Of a DNA stretch of 64,000 bases, positions 12,280 through 23,434 are shown one piece after another. The DNA is from Favolaschia claudopus (lineage: Eukaryota; Basidiomycota; Agaricomycetes; Agaricales; Mycenaceae). Location of the stretch: assembly GCA_037176885.1 (NCBI GenBank), contig JAWWNJ010000043.1:868001-932000 (forward strand), in the 5' to 3' direction. Both the position numbers and the translations under genes were made by a program. Every line of letters starts with the position of its first letter. Within the stretch, counting starts at the first letter, position 1. The notes below the pieces were generated by a model that saw only the letters and a list, made by a program, of their open reading frames with translations, had not been told where the DNA came from and searched no databases.

Positions 12280-13469
12280 ATGCTGTTCAACGTTGCTGTC
12301 GTTCTCCCCCTCATTGCCGCCCTGGCCGGTTCTGTTGCTGCCGCCCCTATCGCCACCCCTCACGCCGCCCTTGCTGTTCGAGTGAGTGTCAGCGGAATTT
12401 GTTCATGTCTTGGATGCTTATCTGCATAACAGGCTTCCGCTTCATCATCTTCGTCGTCCTCGTCGTCTTCCTCTTCCACGACGACTACGACGGCCTCCAA
12501 GTCGAAGGAGACTTCGGTTGTCAACGTGCGTCGTGCTTTACCCTTTGCTACACTTTGCTTTACTCACCGGTTGGCCGCGACCAATAGAACGACTCGAAGA
12601 ACTCTACGAACTCCAACAATAACAACAACTCGAACGCGAAAAACTCCACCAACAAGAACACCAACAATTCTAACAAGAATAACAACAAGAACAGGATTTC
12701 CAAAGACGTCAACATTGCTTTGGACGAGTTCGATATCAAGCTCACGATAACGGAGGACGTGAGTTTTGTTCGATGCATGGCATGTTTGCTCGATGCTGAA
12801 TTCTATCGCGCAGAGGAATACCAACACCAACACCAACAACAAGGTTCGCTAGACATCTCGATCTTTCTTGTATCGTTCTGATCATTTCTGGCTCGATAGA
12901 ACACCAACACCAACACCAACAACAACAACGACGGCAGCTTCGAGGTTAAGGTCCGGGTCACACCCAACCGCAACCGCGTGAGTTTCTTTCCTTGCCGCCT
13001 TTCCTTCGTCAACACGGTCACTGACTGCGCGCTGTAGACCGGCAACAACAACAACAATAACAACAACCAGAACAACAACAATAACAACCAGAACAACAAC
13101 AACCAGAACAAGAACAACAACGTCCGTACCGTTCGATTTTTCGTCTACCTTTTCCAACGCGTATCATTGCAGGAGTCGAACAACAACAACAGCAAGACCG
13201 AGTCGAAGAACACCTCTACTTCCTCGTCTTCCTCGTCGTCGTCAAGTTCCACTGCCGCCAAGGCAAAGGTTGGTCACTTCCACTGCAGGCGTGCTTGTAT
13301 ATTGACGACCTGGTTGCTTACCCAGGAAACTTCGTCCTCGTCGTCTTCATCGAGCTCCTCGGCTGCTGCTAAGGCCACCGCATCTGCCGAGAAGAAGGTA
13401 CGCGGGCTCTCTGTCTGCATCGTTTCCATCTTTACTGACAATCGCTCGTTCCTTCCACAGACCGAGTAA
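12280..13469 (+). CDS. Secreted Asn/Ser-rich low-complexity protein
   Basis: Nine exons: 12280-12381, 12433-12525, 12588-12758, 12814-12843, 12900-12977, 13038-13121, 13173-13268, 13326-13397, 13461-13469, giving 244 residues. Every exon is a whole number of codons, so all eight introns are phase 0. Residues 1-22 form a signal peptide (MLFNVAVVLPLIAALAGSVA). The mature chain alternates Ser-rich blocks (exons 2, 7, 8), Asn-rich blocks (exons 3-6, with NTNTN and runs of Asn split by Gln) and Lys/Glu spacers. Two non-repetitive patches survive: DVNIALDEFDIKLTITED in exon 3 and GSFEVKVRVTPNRNR in exon 5. I recognise no family. A cell-wall, adhesive or amyloid-like secreted protein is possible but inferred from composition only. 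Confidence 0.8.
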
Positions 13470-14283
13470 TTGTTTTGTTCCTTTCTGGCCGCCTGTTTTG
13501 TTTTTTCTTGCTGTGGGCCGTAGCTTATCGACCTCGATGGAGGTACTATTCCATTGCACGCGTGGACAATTGGACATTCCAGCTACATACATATAGCCAC
13601 CTAGCCAGCAGCTTATTTTCAAGGACTTTACCTTCTTGTTCTTTAGACATCCGTGATGTATTTCGTAGACAGACAGCCAATCACAACACATTTCTCTAAT
13701 CGTCGTCGTGTGCAGTTTGGCAAACCTTGGCTCGCATACAGTTTCAGTGTTCAAAGAAGTATTCAAGTACAGTAGTTTGGATTGTATCTACTCATGTATC
13801 TACTTGGCATGTATTCCGTGACCTCCAACTTAAAGCTATCCTTATTTTCAACCAACTTGGAAAGAACGAGTATTCGTGAGTTTGAATAGATTAATTCAAC
13901 TTATATAACAAACATAGGATTATACTCGGCCAGTCTCTTACCGGGCCAGATCATCGCGTAATGGCCGATGCATTTGCGGATTGCTATTTTGAACGCATCA
14001 GCTCAGAGAATCGTTCCGCTCTCCGCCCTTTCTATTCTTCGCAGCACTGCCCGCCATGTATTTTTCGACCGTCCTCGACACAAACGGATGAATTCACCAA
14101 AAAAGGAAATTTCGCAAACGTTTCTCCGCGAATCCATTTTAGGTCGAGTCGTTTATGGTAATCCTCGCTTCCGTTTTTCCGGACGATTGCATATATAGGG
14201 GCCCTCCAAAATCTGAACTTAGAGCAATATCAAGCCCCACCTTGAGTAGTCTTCACCTCCACACCTCACTCTAAATCAATACA
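13470..14283. other. Intergenic region with cupin promoter
   Basis: No gene recognised. It contains the 3' flank of the Asn/Ser-rich gene and, at the right end, the core promoter of the cupin gene. Confidence 0.5.
14192..14197 (+). promoter_or_regulatory. TATA box of the cupin gene
   Basis: TATATAGGGG is 87-92 bp before the ATG at 14284, followed by a C/T-rich stretch. Position and context fit a TATA-driven fungal promoter with a short leader. Confidence 0.65.
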
Positions 14284-14811
14284 ATGACATCCTCCCAAAC
14301 CACCGTACAACTCCCCGACGCGCGCCTCGTCGTAACAGGGCATACCCCCACCGGCACCTCCATCTTCACCTCCGACTCGATCCTCCCGCCCTTCGCCCCC
14401 TTCGGGCCTCAAAGCTCCCACTTCACAACCTTCCACGCCTCCCCCACCGTCCCCGCATCCAACACAGAACCCTATCCCACTCTGGACGCGGTCCTCCCGC
14501 GCTGCCCGCCCACAGGCGTCCTCTTCTGCATCACAGACATCCAGCCCGGCGGCAGCGCCCCGATGCACCGCACGCAGAGCATCGATTACGCCGTGGTGCT
14601 TTCTGGGGAGATTGTGTTGGCGTTGGATGGTGGGGAGGAGAAGACGGTCAAGGTGGGGGAGTTTATGGTGCAGAGAGGGGTGAATCATGCGTGGCACAAT
14701 CGGACGGAGGAGGTGTGTCGGATCGCGTGTGTTATGGTGGGGACGGAGAAGATTGTTCTTGAGGATGGGAAGGTGTTGGAGCAGACTGTGTTTGGGAAGA
14801 AAGCGGAGTAG
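14284..14811 (+). CDS. Single-domain cupin protein
   Basis: Intronless gene for 175 residues. The second half carries the cupin fold: PGGSAPMHRTQSIDYAVVLS (first motif) and VKVGEFMVQRGVNHAWHNR (second motif) with Gly, His and Asn at the expected places. In the first motif only one His is kept; the usual second His and the Glu are replaced, so metal binding may be altered. The closest general type is the small RmlC-like cupins found widely in fungi and bacteria, some of which sit in secondary-metabolite clusters; no such cluster is visible here. Codons in the first half are strikingly C-rich at third positions, in the second half G-rich, an abrupt shift around 14590. Confidence 0.85.
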   Translation: MTSSQTTVQLPDARLVVTGHTPTGTSIFTSDSILPPFAPFGPQSSHFTTFHASPTVPASNTEPYPTLDAVLPRCPPTGVLFCITDIQPGGSAPMHRTQSIDYAVVLSGEIVLALDGGEEKTVKVGEFMVQRGVNHAWHNRTEEVCRIACVMVGTEKIVLEDGKVLEQTVFGKKAE

Positions 14812-17800
14812 GACTTGATTTTTTGGATCTGAAGTGACGATGGCCGGACCGTGACACAGACATTGGCTCCAAGATTGGAAGTATTGTTCAGGTTGCTATT
14901 TATTGTTTCTGGGATTAAAAACATTACTTCGGCGTTTCCATACACCTGCGAATACCTCAGATCAGCCCCCCATACGTTATGATGACCAGGTGAAATCCTA
15001 ACCATTTTACGATTCGAGTTGGATTCACGATTCTCCAAGTTGTTCTGTTCACGCTTTGGGTCCCGCAAAGAGACGCCGTCAACGCGACAAGGCTCTCCCG
15101 TCACAACATCAACTCCCCACCCGATTCTCCTGGCGAGGGAGCGAGCTATCCAGTCGTGACCAGCAATCAAATTCGCAAGCATCGAGCGAAATCCTCGAGA
15201 GCAATCCAGTGCCTGTGGACTCCGAGTCGGAAACTCTCGGCCTCGTGAGGAAGGCTTAGAAGGCTCCGTCCTCTTGACAGAATCATTTGACTGCCTGCAC
15301 CACTGTCTCGACGAATTCGATACTGCAACCCACTCCCTCGTCTTGGAGAGTCTCAGTCTGAGTCTAGGCGAACGACAGTGCTCACACCTACAAACAGCGC
15401 GAGGTGCTAGCCATCACTGTGCCTCCCAGCTTCCAAGTACGCTCTACGCCGGCAATACTTAGCCTTAGACTATCCGCCAGTAAGGACAGACTGAGCAACA
15501 CTCGGACCTGTCTCAATCTCGCAGCACCACTCCCACACCAACACAACCCATCCTCCTACCCGCCTCTCGTCGTCCCTAGGCTCACCACCATCACCAACCC
15601 AGGTACACTTGAGACAAAGCGTCCGCGCCGAGGCACCCTCGTTTTGTATTGCCACCAACCCCATACGAAACAAGGAACATCGAGTGCAACTCCGGATCCA
15701 GTGTTCGCCCACACCGACAACAGAGGAGGGAGAGAAACACAATACACAATCACGGCTGTCGTGGAATACGACGAATCGACGATCACACTGTACTAAAAAG
15801 CAGACGCTCGCCGCTCGACGCGCGGTAGTAGCAGAAACGCCGGCGATGACAGCACCACGACGCGTCGCTTCCGCACGTCCCCACACCCGTCTCCCCGCAC
15901 CATGGCCGTGTCTCCTAGACAAAGCGATACCCCCTCCCACCGCGCCGCACCCCCTTCTCTCCCACTCATACTCATGCCCGACCTATGCCCGCGCTCCCGC
16001 TCCGCGCTCTCCCCAAAACAGACACAACTTAACGCCTGTCTTCCAGATACACGCGCTCCCATCGATACGCCATCCATCGAAAGCGCGCTCCTTCGACATC
16101 TTGCGGACAGCCCAAGCATCCCGTGTACCTCCTCATTCCCAAGTATCACAAGCTCCGTGCACATGTAGCCCTTCGACAGAGTCGAGTCTGAGAGCGAAGG
16201 AAGAGGGACTGTAGCATCCCGAGCACCTTCTCATGCCCATCTCCGCCTCGTTTACCAGTAGCACAAGCTCCGCGCGCGTAGAGTCAAGTCTGAGAGCGAA
16301 GGAAGAGAAATCGGCGGCGGGGGCGAGGAAAGGTCGACATCGATAATCGACGTCTAAGATGACGAGACCGAGCCTATCAGCGTGCTATGCTCCTCGGCTC
16401 TAAACGACAGCATAGCGCACCAAACGGGAGTATTCTTCGCCGATTTCGGACAAACGGAGGACGAACCCTCGCAAACATTCTGTCCCCACTTCACCAGCCT
16501 TGAGTCTGTTTCTGAGACGACGCCAAACCCCGCCGCTCTGACGATATCGATATCCCGCCCCCGCGCTTGCCCCTCAGCCAATCCCAATTCACATTCACAA
16601 AACCCTTCACCAAGGCGGAGGTCCTTGGCGGAGGTCAAGACTTCTTCCTCGCTGCTTCCGGCGACGAATTGCTTTTCCAGACCCAGATACACAGCGGCGT
16701 CGCATAGTAGACCTCCTAATAACCTAAGTCGAGGCCATGCTGAGCAGGCGACCCTCCGCGAATTTCCGAGTCTCGGAAGGAGGACGCGAGGAGACAGCGG
16801 AGGGCCCCAACTTCGTCGACGAGGACGAGCATGAAAGATGGAGATGGCGTCTGTACTAAGGAGCCTAGCCAATGTGTAAGTGACCGCCTGAGCCTGAGAT
16901 AGAGAATTAGATACCTCATACCTCACATAAGTAACACCGAGTATGTGTCGCTCATGATCAGGCGGGTCGGGGTCGGCATCGTCCGCGACGCCTTCGAAGG
17001 AGGGTCAATGGCGGAAGGCCATGATCAAGGCAGCGTAATAGATACAATCGATTGGCCTGAGAGCGAGATTCCGCAGCGAGATCAGCATCGAGATGGAGAA
17101 CGTAGGCGGAGGGACATACACTATCGCGATGCCACGCAACGTACACGCCCGTGAAGGAACGTTCCTCCCCGACGCCTGACTGCAGGCCGGAGAGGCGCCT
17201 TCTGCTCGGTCTCCTTGCTGAATGGGAAGACACGACGGCACTGCACGAACAGGGCATTCCCCGTTTGTGCGGCAACGGACATCGGTGGTCGAGGTCGAGG
17301 AGTAACCGGAGCGGTACCCACCGACCGCGGTATAATATGAGATTACGACGGAGCCGCACCGACACCTCGGTTGGGTGGTCTCCTCCTCGCTCGACGCACG
17401 TGGTGTCTGCTGGACCCGACATATGTACAGCTGCGCCTCATTATTCTCTTCCTCTCCCCAGCTGTCCGCCCTCCACCTTCCGCGCTTTTACCCGCCAGAT
17501 TACCGCGTTGACACATGCACATCCCGGTTTGCATGCGTGACTCGCAAAGCCGCGAGATTTGAGGCGGACTGAGGACGACTCGGAGGGACAGGTCCGAAGA
17601 ATCGCTCGATTTGATTCGATTCAGAACGACACATGAAGGGTCGCTTGATCTCGGTGGGAAACAAGGTGTTTGACGGGGTGGACAGATTGCCGAACAAAGC
17701 AGCAGCACGGGTCGAGGGTCGAGGACGTGGCGGCGGCGGCGACGGTGGGCGCAGGGACGGGCAGCAGAAGTGCGATGAAGCTCTCGTACTACGTTAGATG

Positions 17801-18249
17801 CTCTTGAATTGGACGCGGCAGCCGAGTCATGTACCATCTGTGTGCGCCAGACCATGAGACGATGCGCCGCACCCATAGATGCTCCGCGATAACCAGGGAA
17901 CGGTCCAGCTTAGTCGATGTACACCGCTCCTCCGCCCGGAAGGATCGCTCGACCTCGCCTCGGGTGTGTGGCGGTGTGGATTGAGGGGTGTAACCAAGTA
18001 AATACGTTGAAGCTCTCGTACATGCTCTTGACTGGGATGAGGTCGTCGCGAAGGCCAGGATGAGTCAATCCAGTGCACCAAAACGCCGTTAGGTCCGGTC
18101 GGAATGTGTCGGGAAGAGGGCGGAGGTGTCTGTCTGTAGACGATGAGCGAGAGACATCGATGTAGCTTGGGAAGCGGAGGCAAATTAAAAGTAGATCTAG
18201 ACTCGGGGCCCGTCTTCATTGAATTCGAACTTGAGGGGAAGAGACGGAT
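14812..18249. other. GC-rich region without a recognisable gene
   Basis: About 3.4 kb with many overlapping frames on both strands, as expected from high GC, but no family motif, no consistent exon series and Pro/Arg/Ser-rich translations in all frames. It includes a local duplication (16142-16205 and 16257-16309) and 3' flank of the cupin gene. It may be decayed coding sequence or non-coding. Confidence 0.5.
16142..16309. repeat. Local imperfect direct duplication
   Basis: 16142-16205 and 16257-16309 share CACAAGCTCCG and then CTGAGAGCGAAGGAAGAG in the same order, separated by about 50 bp. Only two units are seen. Confidence 0.7.
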
Positions 18250-18371
18250 GCTTACCAGGACCACTACCCAACCACTATTCCTCTTGGCTGGGGTACCCAT
18301 TGTCCTTGAGAACCGAATAAGTAGGCGTATACGCCGCGCAAGTCGACGTCGACATGAAAAAAGGAGGAAGT

Positions 18372-18580
18372 GACTGCGTGGTGCGGGAGAACGTTGGTGT
18401 GCTGGGCGAAGGTGAGGAGCAGCCGTCCGTATGCGACTGAGGATTGCGAGGGTGCGCCTTGAGGAGCATGGGTTGGGGGATGGTCCAAGGATGGTCGAGG
18501 GTCGACAAGGTGCAAGTTAGGCGTATTTGCCAAATCCCTCATCACCCGCTTTTGGTGCTTCCCTTGCCTTTTTCGGACAC
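18372..18580. repeat. Left arm of a dispersed inverted repeat
   Basis: Read in reverse complement this segment matches 21640-21900. A 36-base block (18538-18573) is the exact reverse complement of 21653-21688; further in, blocks around CCTCGCAATCCTCAG and the GCCCAGC/CAC region also match with substitutions. Short frames from both arms share the words PSQSS and FAQ, so the repeat may come from an old coding sequence I cannot name. Confidence 0.7.
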
Positions 18581-18834
18581 CACCAGATCTTACCTCCTTC
18601 TCTCACACTCACCAAGACACTCACTCACTTGCTCAGTTACGCGTTTGGTTCTTCGGTCACGTCGTAACAGAAAATGAAAATCGACTCAACGACTCGGTCC
18701 GAGCGGCTCCCATCCGAATGGAAAACTCTCAGCTTTTTGCGGAGAGTCAATCAATGATGAAGCACTGTCTCTGTGTCTTTTTCATTCACCGCCCTACTCC
18801 CCGTGTACCCTTCGTACAGCCTCTAGAAACCAGA

Positions 18835-18931
18835 GACTCCTTGCGACCGAATCGCTTCCACGCTGCTTGATCGACAACGACTCGGTATCAAATGGCATGT
18901 AGGGCAAGCCTGTTCAACTCAGGCGGGAGTC
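18835..18931 (+). ncRNA. tRNA-shaped RNA unit, copy A
   Basis: Outer stem GACTCCT (18835-18841) pairs with GGGAGTC (18925-18931). Two bases later comes GCGA-CCGAA-TCGC, a 4 bp D-like arm, and directly before the 3' outer strand the T-like arm GCCTGTTCAACTCAGGC (18908-18924) with a canonical 7-base T loop. Relative to the other copies the outer stem differs on both strands, keeping pairing. A T6 run follows at 18954-18959. The middle domain differs from copies B-E. Confidence 0.6.
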
Positions 18932-19459
18932 TTATATCACCGATGAATGGTTCTTTTTTGTTCCACCTCTAACCCTGCTATCACTTACCACATCGTCTTT
19001 GACATCCTTAGCTAAAAACCGTCGACCGAACTTCCCATCGCACAACATCGCAACATCTTCCCTGAGTCAAGATCATTGTAAAATTCGAATTGGTTTCGGA
19101 ACCACAACAAACGTACGTCTCACTTAATCCTCGAAGCCAAGCTTTAATCAAGTGCCAGCGAGATGAAGGTGCCGCCGTCGAAGCGGACCCGCGGTTCAAT
19201 TCAAAATTACCCTCGACTGTGTTTTATAAGTTATGATATCTCAAGTCGGGACGTTGTCTGTTCGCATCAGGCACGCGCCCATGGATGAAATCTCCGAACT
19301 TTTTTTTCCGGCTACAGCGTAATCAACCGCGCAGTTCAACTTCCCAACCCATACTTACTTACCTCCACAGTTGTCAATGCAAGATTCAATCACAACCAGA
19401 ATTCGAGCTCCTCGTCCAGTCATCGCGCTCACCTAGATGAAACTTCTACGAAAGGAAGA

Positions 19460-19558
19460 GACTCGATCGCGAGCGGTTCGCCTCTACTTCATCTAGAGGG
19501 GATAGTAAGTTTGGATTTGCGTCCCGTGGAGTTCGCCTGTTCAACTCAGGCTCGAGTC
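19460..19558 (+). ncRNA. tRNA-shaped RNA unit, copy B
   Basis: Outer stem GACTCGA / TCGAGTC (7 bp), D-like arm GCGA-GCGGT-TCGC, middle arm CTCTAC / GTGGAG (6 bp, one G.U) closing a loop of about 38 bases, then a 3-base link and the T-like arm GCCTGTTCAACTCAGGC. T5 at 19590-19594 could end Pol III transcription. Confidence 0.65.
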
Positions 19559-19783
19559 GTGGGTACAGTGTCCATGTTCAAGGTGTATATTTTTATCGTT
19601 TTCCCTTTTCCTATTTCTCGCCTCGTCTCCATTTACCGGGCATCGATATCCAGCTCTTATCTTCCCTGCCAACTATAAATAATTTCCATCCTTTATCACA
19701 GATTTTTTTTTACCCAAAATTACTTCAAGTTAGGGACTCGTCGAGTCACTGCGCTTACACATGCAAAATTCCTGCGAAAGGCA

Positions 19784-19878
19784 GACTCGATTGCGAGGGG
19801 CTCGCCTCTACTTCATCTCCGCGTACAACTCTGGATTTGCATCCTGTGGAGCTCGCCTGTTCGACTCAGGCTCGAGTC
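19784..19878 (+). ncRNA. tRNA-shaped RNA unit, copy C
   Basis: Outer stem GACTCGA / TCGAGTC, D-like arm GCGA-GGGGC-TCGC, middle arm CTCTAC / GTGGAG, T-like arm GCCTGTTCGACTCAGGC. T-runs follow at 19903-19907 and 19911-19920. It lies 324 bp after copy B, and upstream flanks of B-E share the pattern ATTCCTGCGAAAG just before the outer stem. Confidence 0.7.
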
Positions 19879-20094
19879 ATCCAGCGCATCTTTGAGGCAT
19901 TCTTTTTCTCTTTTTTTTTTCGTCTTCCCTCTCGCCTCGAGATTCACTGTCTCCAAGCTCGAGGTCCAATCGATCCCCCAATTGACACCTGTTCGTTCCA
20001 TTTTTCCATCCTTCACGAGATTTCATAACATCACCAGAACTCAAGTACCTCGTCGACTGACCGTGCTCACCCAAACAAATTCCTGCAGAAATAC

Positions 20095-20188
20095 GACTCG
20101 ATTGCGCGCGGTTCGCCTCCACTTCATTTAGTTCGTTTGTGATCTGCGACATACTGTGGAGTTCGCCTGTTCGACTCAGGCTCGAGTT
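20095..20188 (+). ncRNA. tRNA-shaped RNA unit, copy D
   Basis: Outer stem GACTCGA / TCGAGTT (first pair G.U), D-like arm weaker (GCGC/TCGC, 3 of 4), middle arm CTCCAC / GTGGAG fully Watson-Crick where B and C have a G.U, T-like arm GCCTGTTCGACTCAGGC. T7 at 20209-20215. It lies 311 bp after copy C. Confidence 0.68.
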
Positions 20189-20354
20189 GTGTACAAGAAA
20201 ATGCGTGCTTTTTTTGTTGCTGCTAATAAATAATCCGGACTTTTCGAGCTTCTCGTCTCGGGTTTTAACTCACAACGGCCGTACACGAGAACAAGATGAT
20301 TTATTGCTTCCCCGCCATGCCTCAACCCAATATAGCTTCATCAGTTTATAAACT

Positions 20355-21294
20355 CTACACCAGCCCGTGGACCTCCGCAAAGGGATCATCATCCTGAGGA
20401 GCCTCGCGAATTTCGATGAAACCACGAGTGAATTTAGCGGCACGCTCGCCTGCAAGATGCTCGAGGAAGGCGATAGCCATGTCGGTACCTGCGGATGAGT
20501 CAGCTTGTATGTAGCGGATAAATAAGTTGGATCGGTGAGATCGTACCTGCGCTAACCCCAGAGCTTGTCCAGAGATTGCCTTGAAACTATTTTTCAGATC
20601 GGGTTCAACAAAAGGAATTAAGAAAAAACTAACCGTCGACAACCCAACGTGCCTTGGGGACCCACTCGATGTCTTTCGGGGAGGCAGCCTTGCAGCACGA
20701 TTAATGGCAAGTGACATGTTTGGGTTGTACCAATCAGGAGGAGGACTCACGACAATGGCGCGATAAAACGCCTTGTTAGTTGTGGCTTTCTTGCCCGACA
20801 GAAGACCAACCACGGCAAGGATCAAAGAGCCCGCACAAACGGAGCAAATATATTTTGCCTTCGGTCCTCGTTGAACGAGGAATTCCTTCAAGCCGTCCGG
20901 AAGCGCAACGTTGCCCTTCTCGTCCGGGACCGGACCTGAAGTTTAAAATGGATCATAAATTAAAATCCACGAACAAGCGTTGGCAAACGAGATTGAATTA
21001 ATACGGACCGGCGGGAACCCAGAAGATATCGTATTGTTTCTCACCGGCTACTGCCTTCGCGTATGTCGTGGTCGGGTTGATCGTCGGGGAATTTGCACCA
21101 TTGGCGGAAACGACGGGGTCCATCGTTGGAGCGATGTAATCGAATGTGGCTCGGTATGGGACCTCGCCCATGGCTGGGCCGAAAACTGGATGATCGGCGT
21201 AGTTCAAACCAGAGAGGACCTCGACACAGGGGATGAAGTCGGAGAGGGTGACACCGGGATAGATGCAGACGGCGATGTTGAGTGTTTGAGGCAT
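20355..21294 (-). CDS. DJ-1/PfpI-family (class I glutamine amidotransferase-like) protein
   Basis: Five exons on the - strand. The first runs from the ATG at 21294 to the donor after WVPAG; later exons give GPVPDEKGN, the nucleophile elbow YICSVCAGSLILA, WVVDGNLWTSSGVSAGTDMA and the C-terminal FAEVHGLV. The Cys in SVCAG is the expected active-site Cys and GVSAGTD is a family hallmark. Length about 230 residues is normal. Relatives include isocyanide hydratases and AraC-linked PfpI domains; the substrate cannot be read from sequence. The gene sits between copies D and E of the tRNA-shaped unit. Confidence 0.88.
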
Positions 21295-21370
21295 GGTGAG
21301 ATTGAGATTGCGTTGAGTGTGAGGATGTGTCGCGTTGGAGTGCGATGAGTGGAAGATCGTCGAGGTTGAG

Positions 21371-21378
21371 TTTATATA
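21371..21378 (-). promoter_or_regulatory. TATA box of the DJ-1/PfpI gene
   Basis: TATATAAA on the - strand, 77-84 bp upstream of the start codon. Confidence 0.65.
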
Positions 21379-21639
21379 GCTTGTTTCGCGTCGATTCGGA
21401 ACAAACCGCTGGCAGCGAAGCGGGCTGTTGATCCCGCCGAAGTGGATTGAGTACGCGTAGTCTCTCGGCGCAGACAGTACTGTATACGTATAGTAATCCA
21501 GCTCGGTGCGTCTATCATATATCACCTATGATTCACGCGGGTTTTCAGAGACGTTGCCATTGATTCAGCAATTGCGCGACAGTTGTTGCCAAGTACTAGT
21601 CGACGTTGAGAGGGAGGAGTTGATTGGTTGACATGCGTG

Positions 21640-21900
21640 TGACTTGCGTCTCAAAAAGGCAAGGGAAGCACCAAAAGCGGGTGATGAGATCTTTGACAAA
21701 CATGCCCAACCTGGCAGCCGTCCTTGTGTCTTGCTCGCAACTTGCTTGACCCTTGTGTCCATCCGCCGCAAACGTTGATCATGCTCCTCTCGCCTCACCC
21801 ACCCTCGCAATCCTCAGCCGTGTACCGACAGCTGTTCTGCAGTTTTGCCCAGCCTCACACTGACCGTGACCGACGACGGACGTTCTACCGCACCACAGCA
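21640..21900. repeat. Right arm of the dispersed inverted repeat
   Basis: Counterpart of 18372-18580 in opposite orientation, with the exact 36-base match at 21653-21688. Between the arms lie copies A-D of the tRNA-shaped unit and the DJ-1/PfpI gene. Confidence 0.7.
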
Positions 21901-22651
21901 GCAACTTCTCTCAGCTCTGTTGTACCTATAGGATGATCCGTCGGCGTCAGCTCCCGCTCCGTTCCGAGTCCGCTTTCTTCCCTCACATTAACATGGTCCA
22001 CCGTACTGCCGCATCTCCATCACCTCATACTGACCACGCAGCGTCCTAGGAACTGACCTTGACCGAACTTCGCGTCTAAACTTGGAATTGAAACGTCTTC
22101 CTTCAGCCACTGAGATGACTGTAAAGTCCGAATTTTGGAACGAAAAAGTCGCAAGCATGTCTCACTTTATCCTTGTCGAAGTTTTCGGTAAGTCCCATCT
22201 GCATACATGAAGGCGAGGAACATCGAAGCGGGACTATACCATCCGAGCGTACGTTCGAAAGATTCGATCCCTTTCAAATTGTCTCTTAATTCCCGGCGTA
22301 TCCAGTTCTATCACTCAGACATTCGATAACCATTTAGAGGTCGTCGTACGTCCTCACTTCATAAACTCGCTGCATCATATGTCGACTGAGCTTTGAACTC
22401 AACAGCCAAGTCTCCTCAATTAATGCACTGATTATCAGAGGTGCCGCTTTTTCGTTTGATCATCTTTCTTTGAGCTTTTGGTTTGATTCTATGTTATCAG
22501 AACGAACCTTGTTCTACTGTAGATATCCCCCATTGACACCCGTTCGTTTTATTTTTCCAACCTTCGCAAAATCTCACGAACAAAATTTATTCAGCATCCT
22601 CGAAGAGTCCGTGAGCTCCTTACCCGAACAAAACTCTGCGGAAGATAGATA
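21901..22651. other. Spacer within the tRNA-shaped unit cluster
   Basis: About 750 bp with no gene recognised. The last 150 bp resemble the upstream flank of copy D (shared ATTGACACC, GTTCGTT and TTTTTCCA words), so copy E belongs to the same roughly 300 bp repeat unit as C and D. Confidence 0.55.
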
Positions 22652-22747
22652 GACTCGATTGCGAGGGGCTCGCCTCCGCTTCATCTAGGCCGAGTGGCAC
22701 TTCGCTGCAGTATCGTGGAGCTCGCCTATTCGACTCAGGCTCGAGTC
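22652..22747 (+). ncRNA. tRNA-shaped RNA unit, copy E
   Basis: Outer stem GACTCGA / TCGAGTC, D-like arm GCGA-GGGGC-TCGC, middle arm CTCCGC / GTGGAG with one G.U, T-like arm GCCTATTCGACTCAGGC with one mismatched stem pair. T5 at 22772-22776. Confidence 0.68.
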
Positions 22748-22940
22748 GTACCTATGATACGTGTGCAGGACTTTTTGTTTCCGTTGCCGAGTACCAATCC
22801 GGACTTTTCCAGCAACGCTGCATATTCAACGCGGCCACCTCGAATTTAACTTTCCGTTGCAGGCTCATATGCAGATTCAAGGTAGATGTCGAAGATCCAG
22901 GAGAAAAAGTGTCAAAAAGGTTTTGCAAACGTTAGCGTAC

Positions 22941-23033
22941 GACTCGGGCCTGAGTCGAACAGGCAGGTTCCAGATATTCATCGGCGCTGGTTTTGGGAAC
23001 AGATGCTGGAGGCGAATCGTTCGCAATCGAGTC
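22941..23033 (-). ncRNA. tRNA-shaped RNA unit, copy F
   Basis: First unit on the - strand. Outer stem GACTCGA / CCGAGTC (6 of 7 pairs), D-like arm GCGA-ACGAT-TCGC, middle arm TCCAG / CTGGA where both strands differ from B-E but still pair, T-like arm GCCTGTTCGACTCAGGC. On the - strand T5 runs follow at 22914-22918 and 22904-22908. Confidence 0.68.
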
Positions 23034-23434
23034 GTTCTATTCTACTTACTGTGTTTGATTGAGGGTTGTATGGATTTGAGTTTTGGGATGACATTGGCTG
23101 TGAATGAGGCTGAGTAGGAGTTTCGTGAGGTCCCCCAATCGAGATGGAGATGGAAACGGCACGCAGTGAGATATGACTTGTGCCTGCTGCGAACAAGAGA
23201 GAGAAAGAGAGCGGAAGAAAAGTCGGCATGAACCGCTTTCGAGCCTTGGTGTCAGACGCAGTTCATCTGCTAAAAGAACCTGAATCGCAGTTTTGTTTTT
23301 TCAACTTGTCGTCGCAACTGGCGATGGAGATTTTGCCATACGAATAAAATCGTGATCGGAGGAGGCTGGAGGTCACGCAAGGATGCAAAAAAAGGTTCAA
23401 CCAACAAAAAGCACGGGCAATGCATTCGAGGTAC

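Noticed and set aside
12803..13157. - strand frames rich in Leu and Val opposite the Asn-rich gene
   Set aside because: They are the reverse reading of AAC/AAT repeats; the + strand exon series with a signal peptide and clean splice sites explains the region.
15609..16214. A 200-codon open frame in the GC-rich region
   Set aside because: Pro/Ser/Arg-rich translation with no motif; equally long frames exist on the opposite strand, as expected from base composition.
19460..22747. Reading copies B-E of the tRNA-shaped unit as functional intron-containing tRNAs (CAT or TCA could be placed at the anticodon)
   Set aside because: The D-loop is only 5 bases, the base after the would-be anticodon is a pyrimidine, the middle sequence is not shared by copies A and F-H, and the two anticodon readings depend on an arbitrary choice of stem. 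I therefore call them tRNA-shaped units, not tRNAs.
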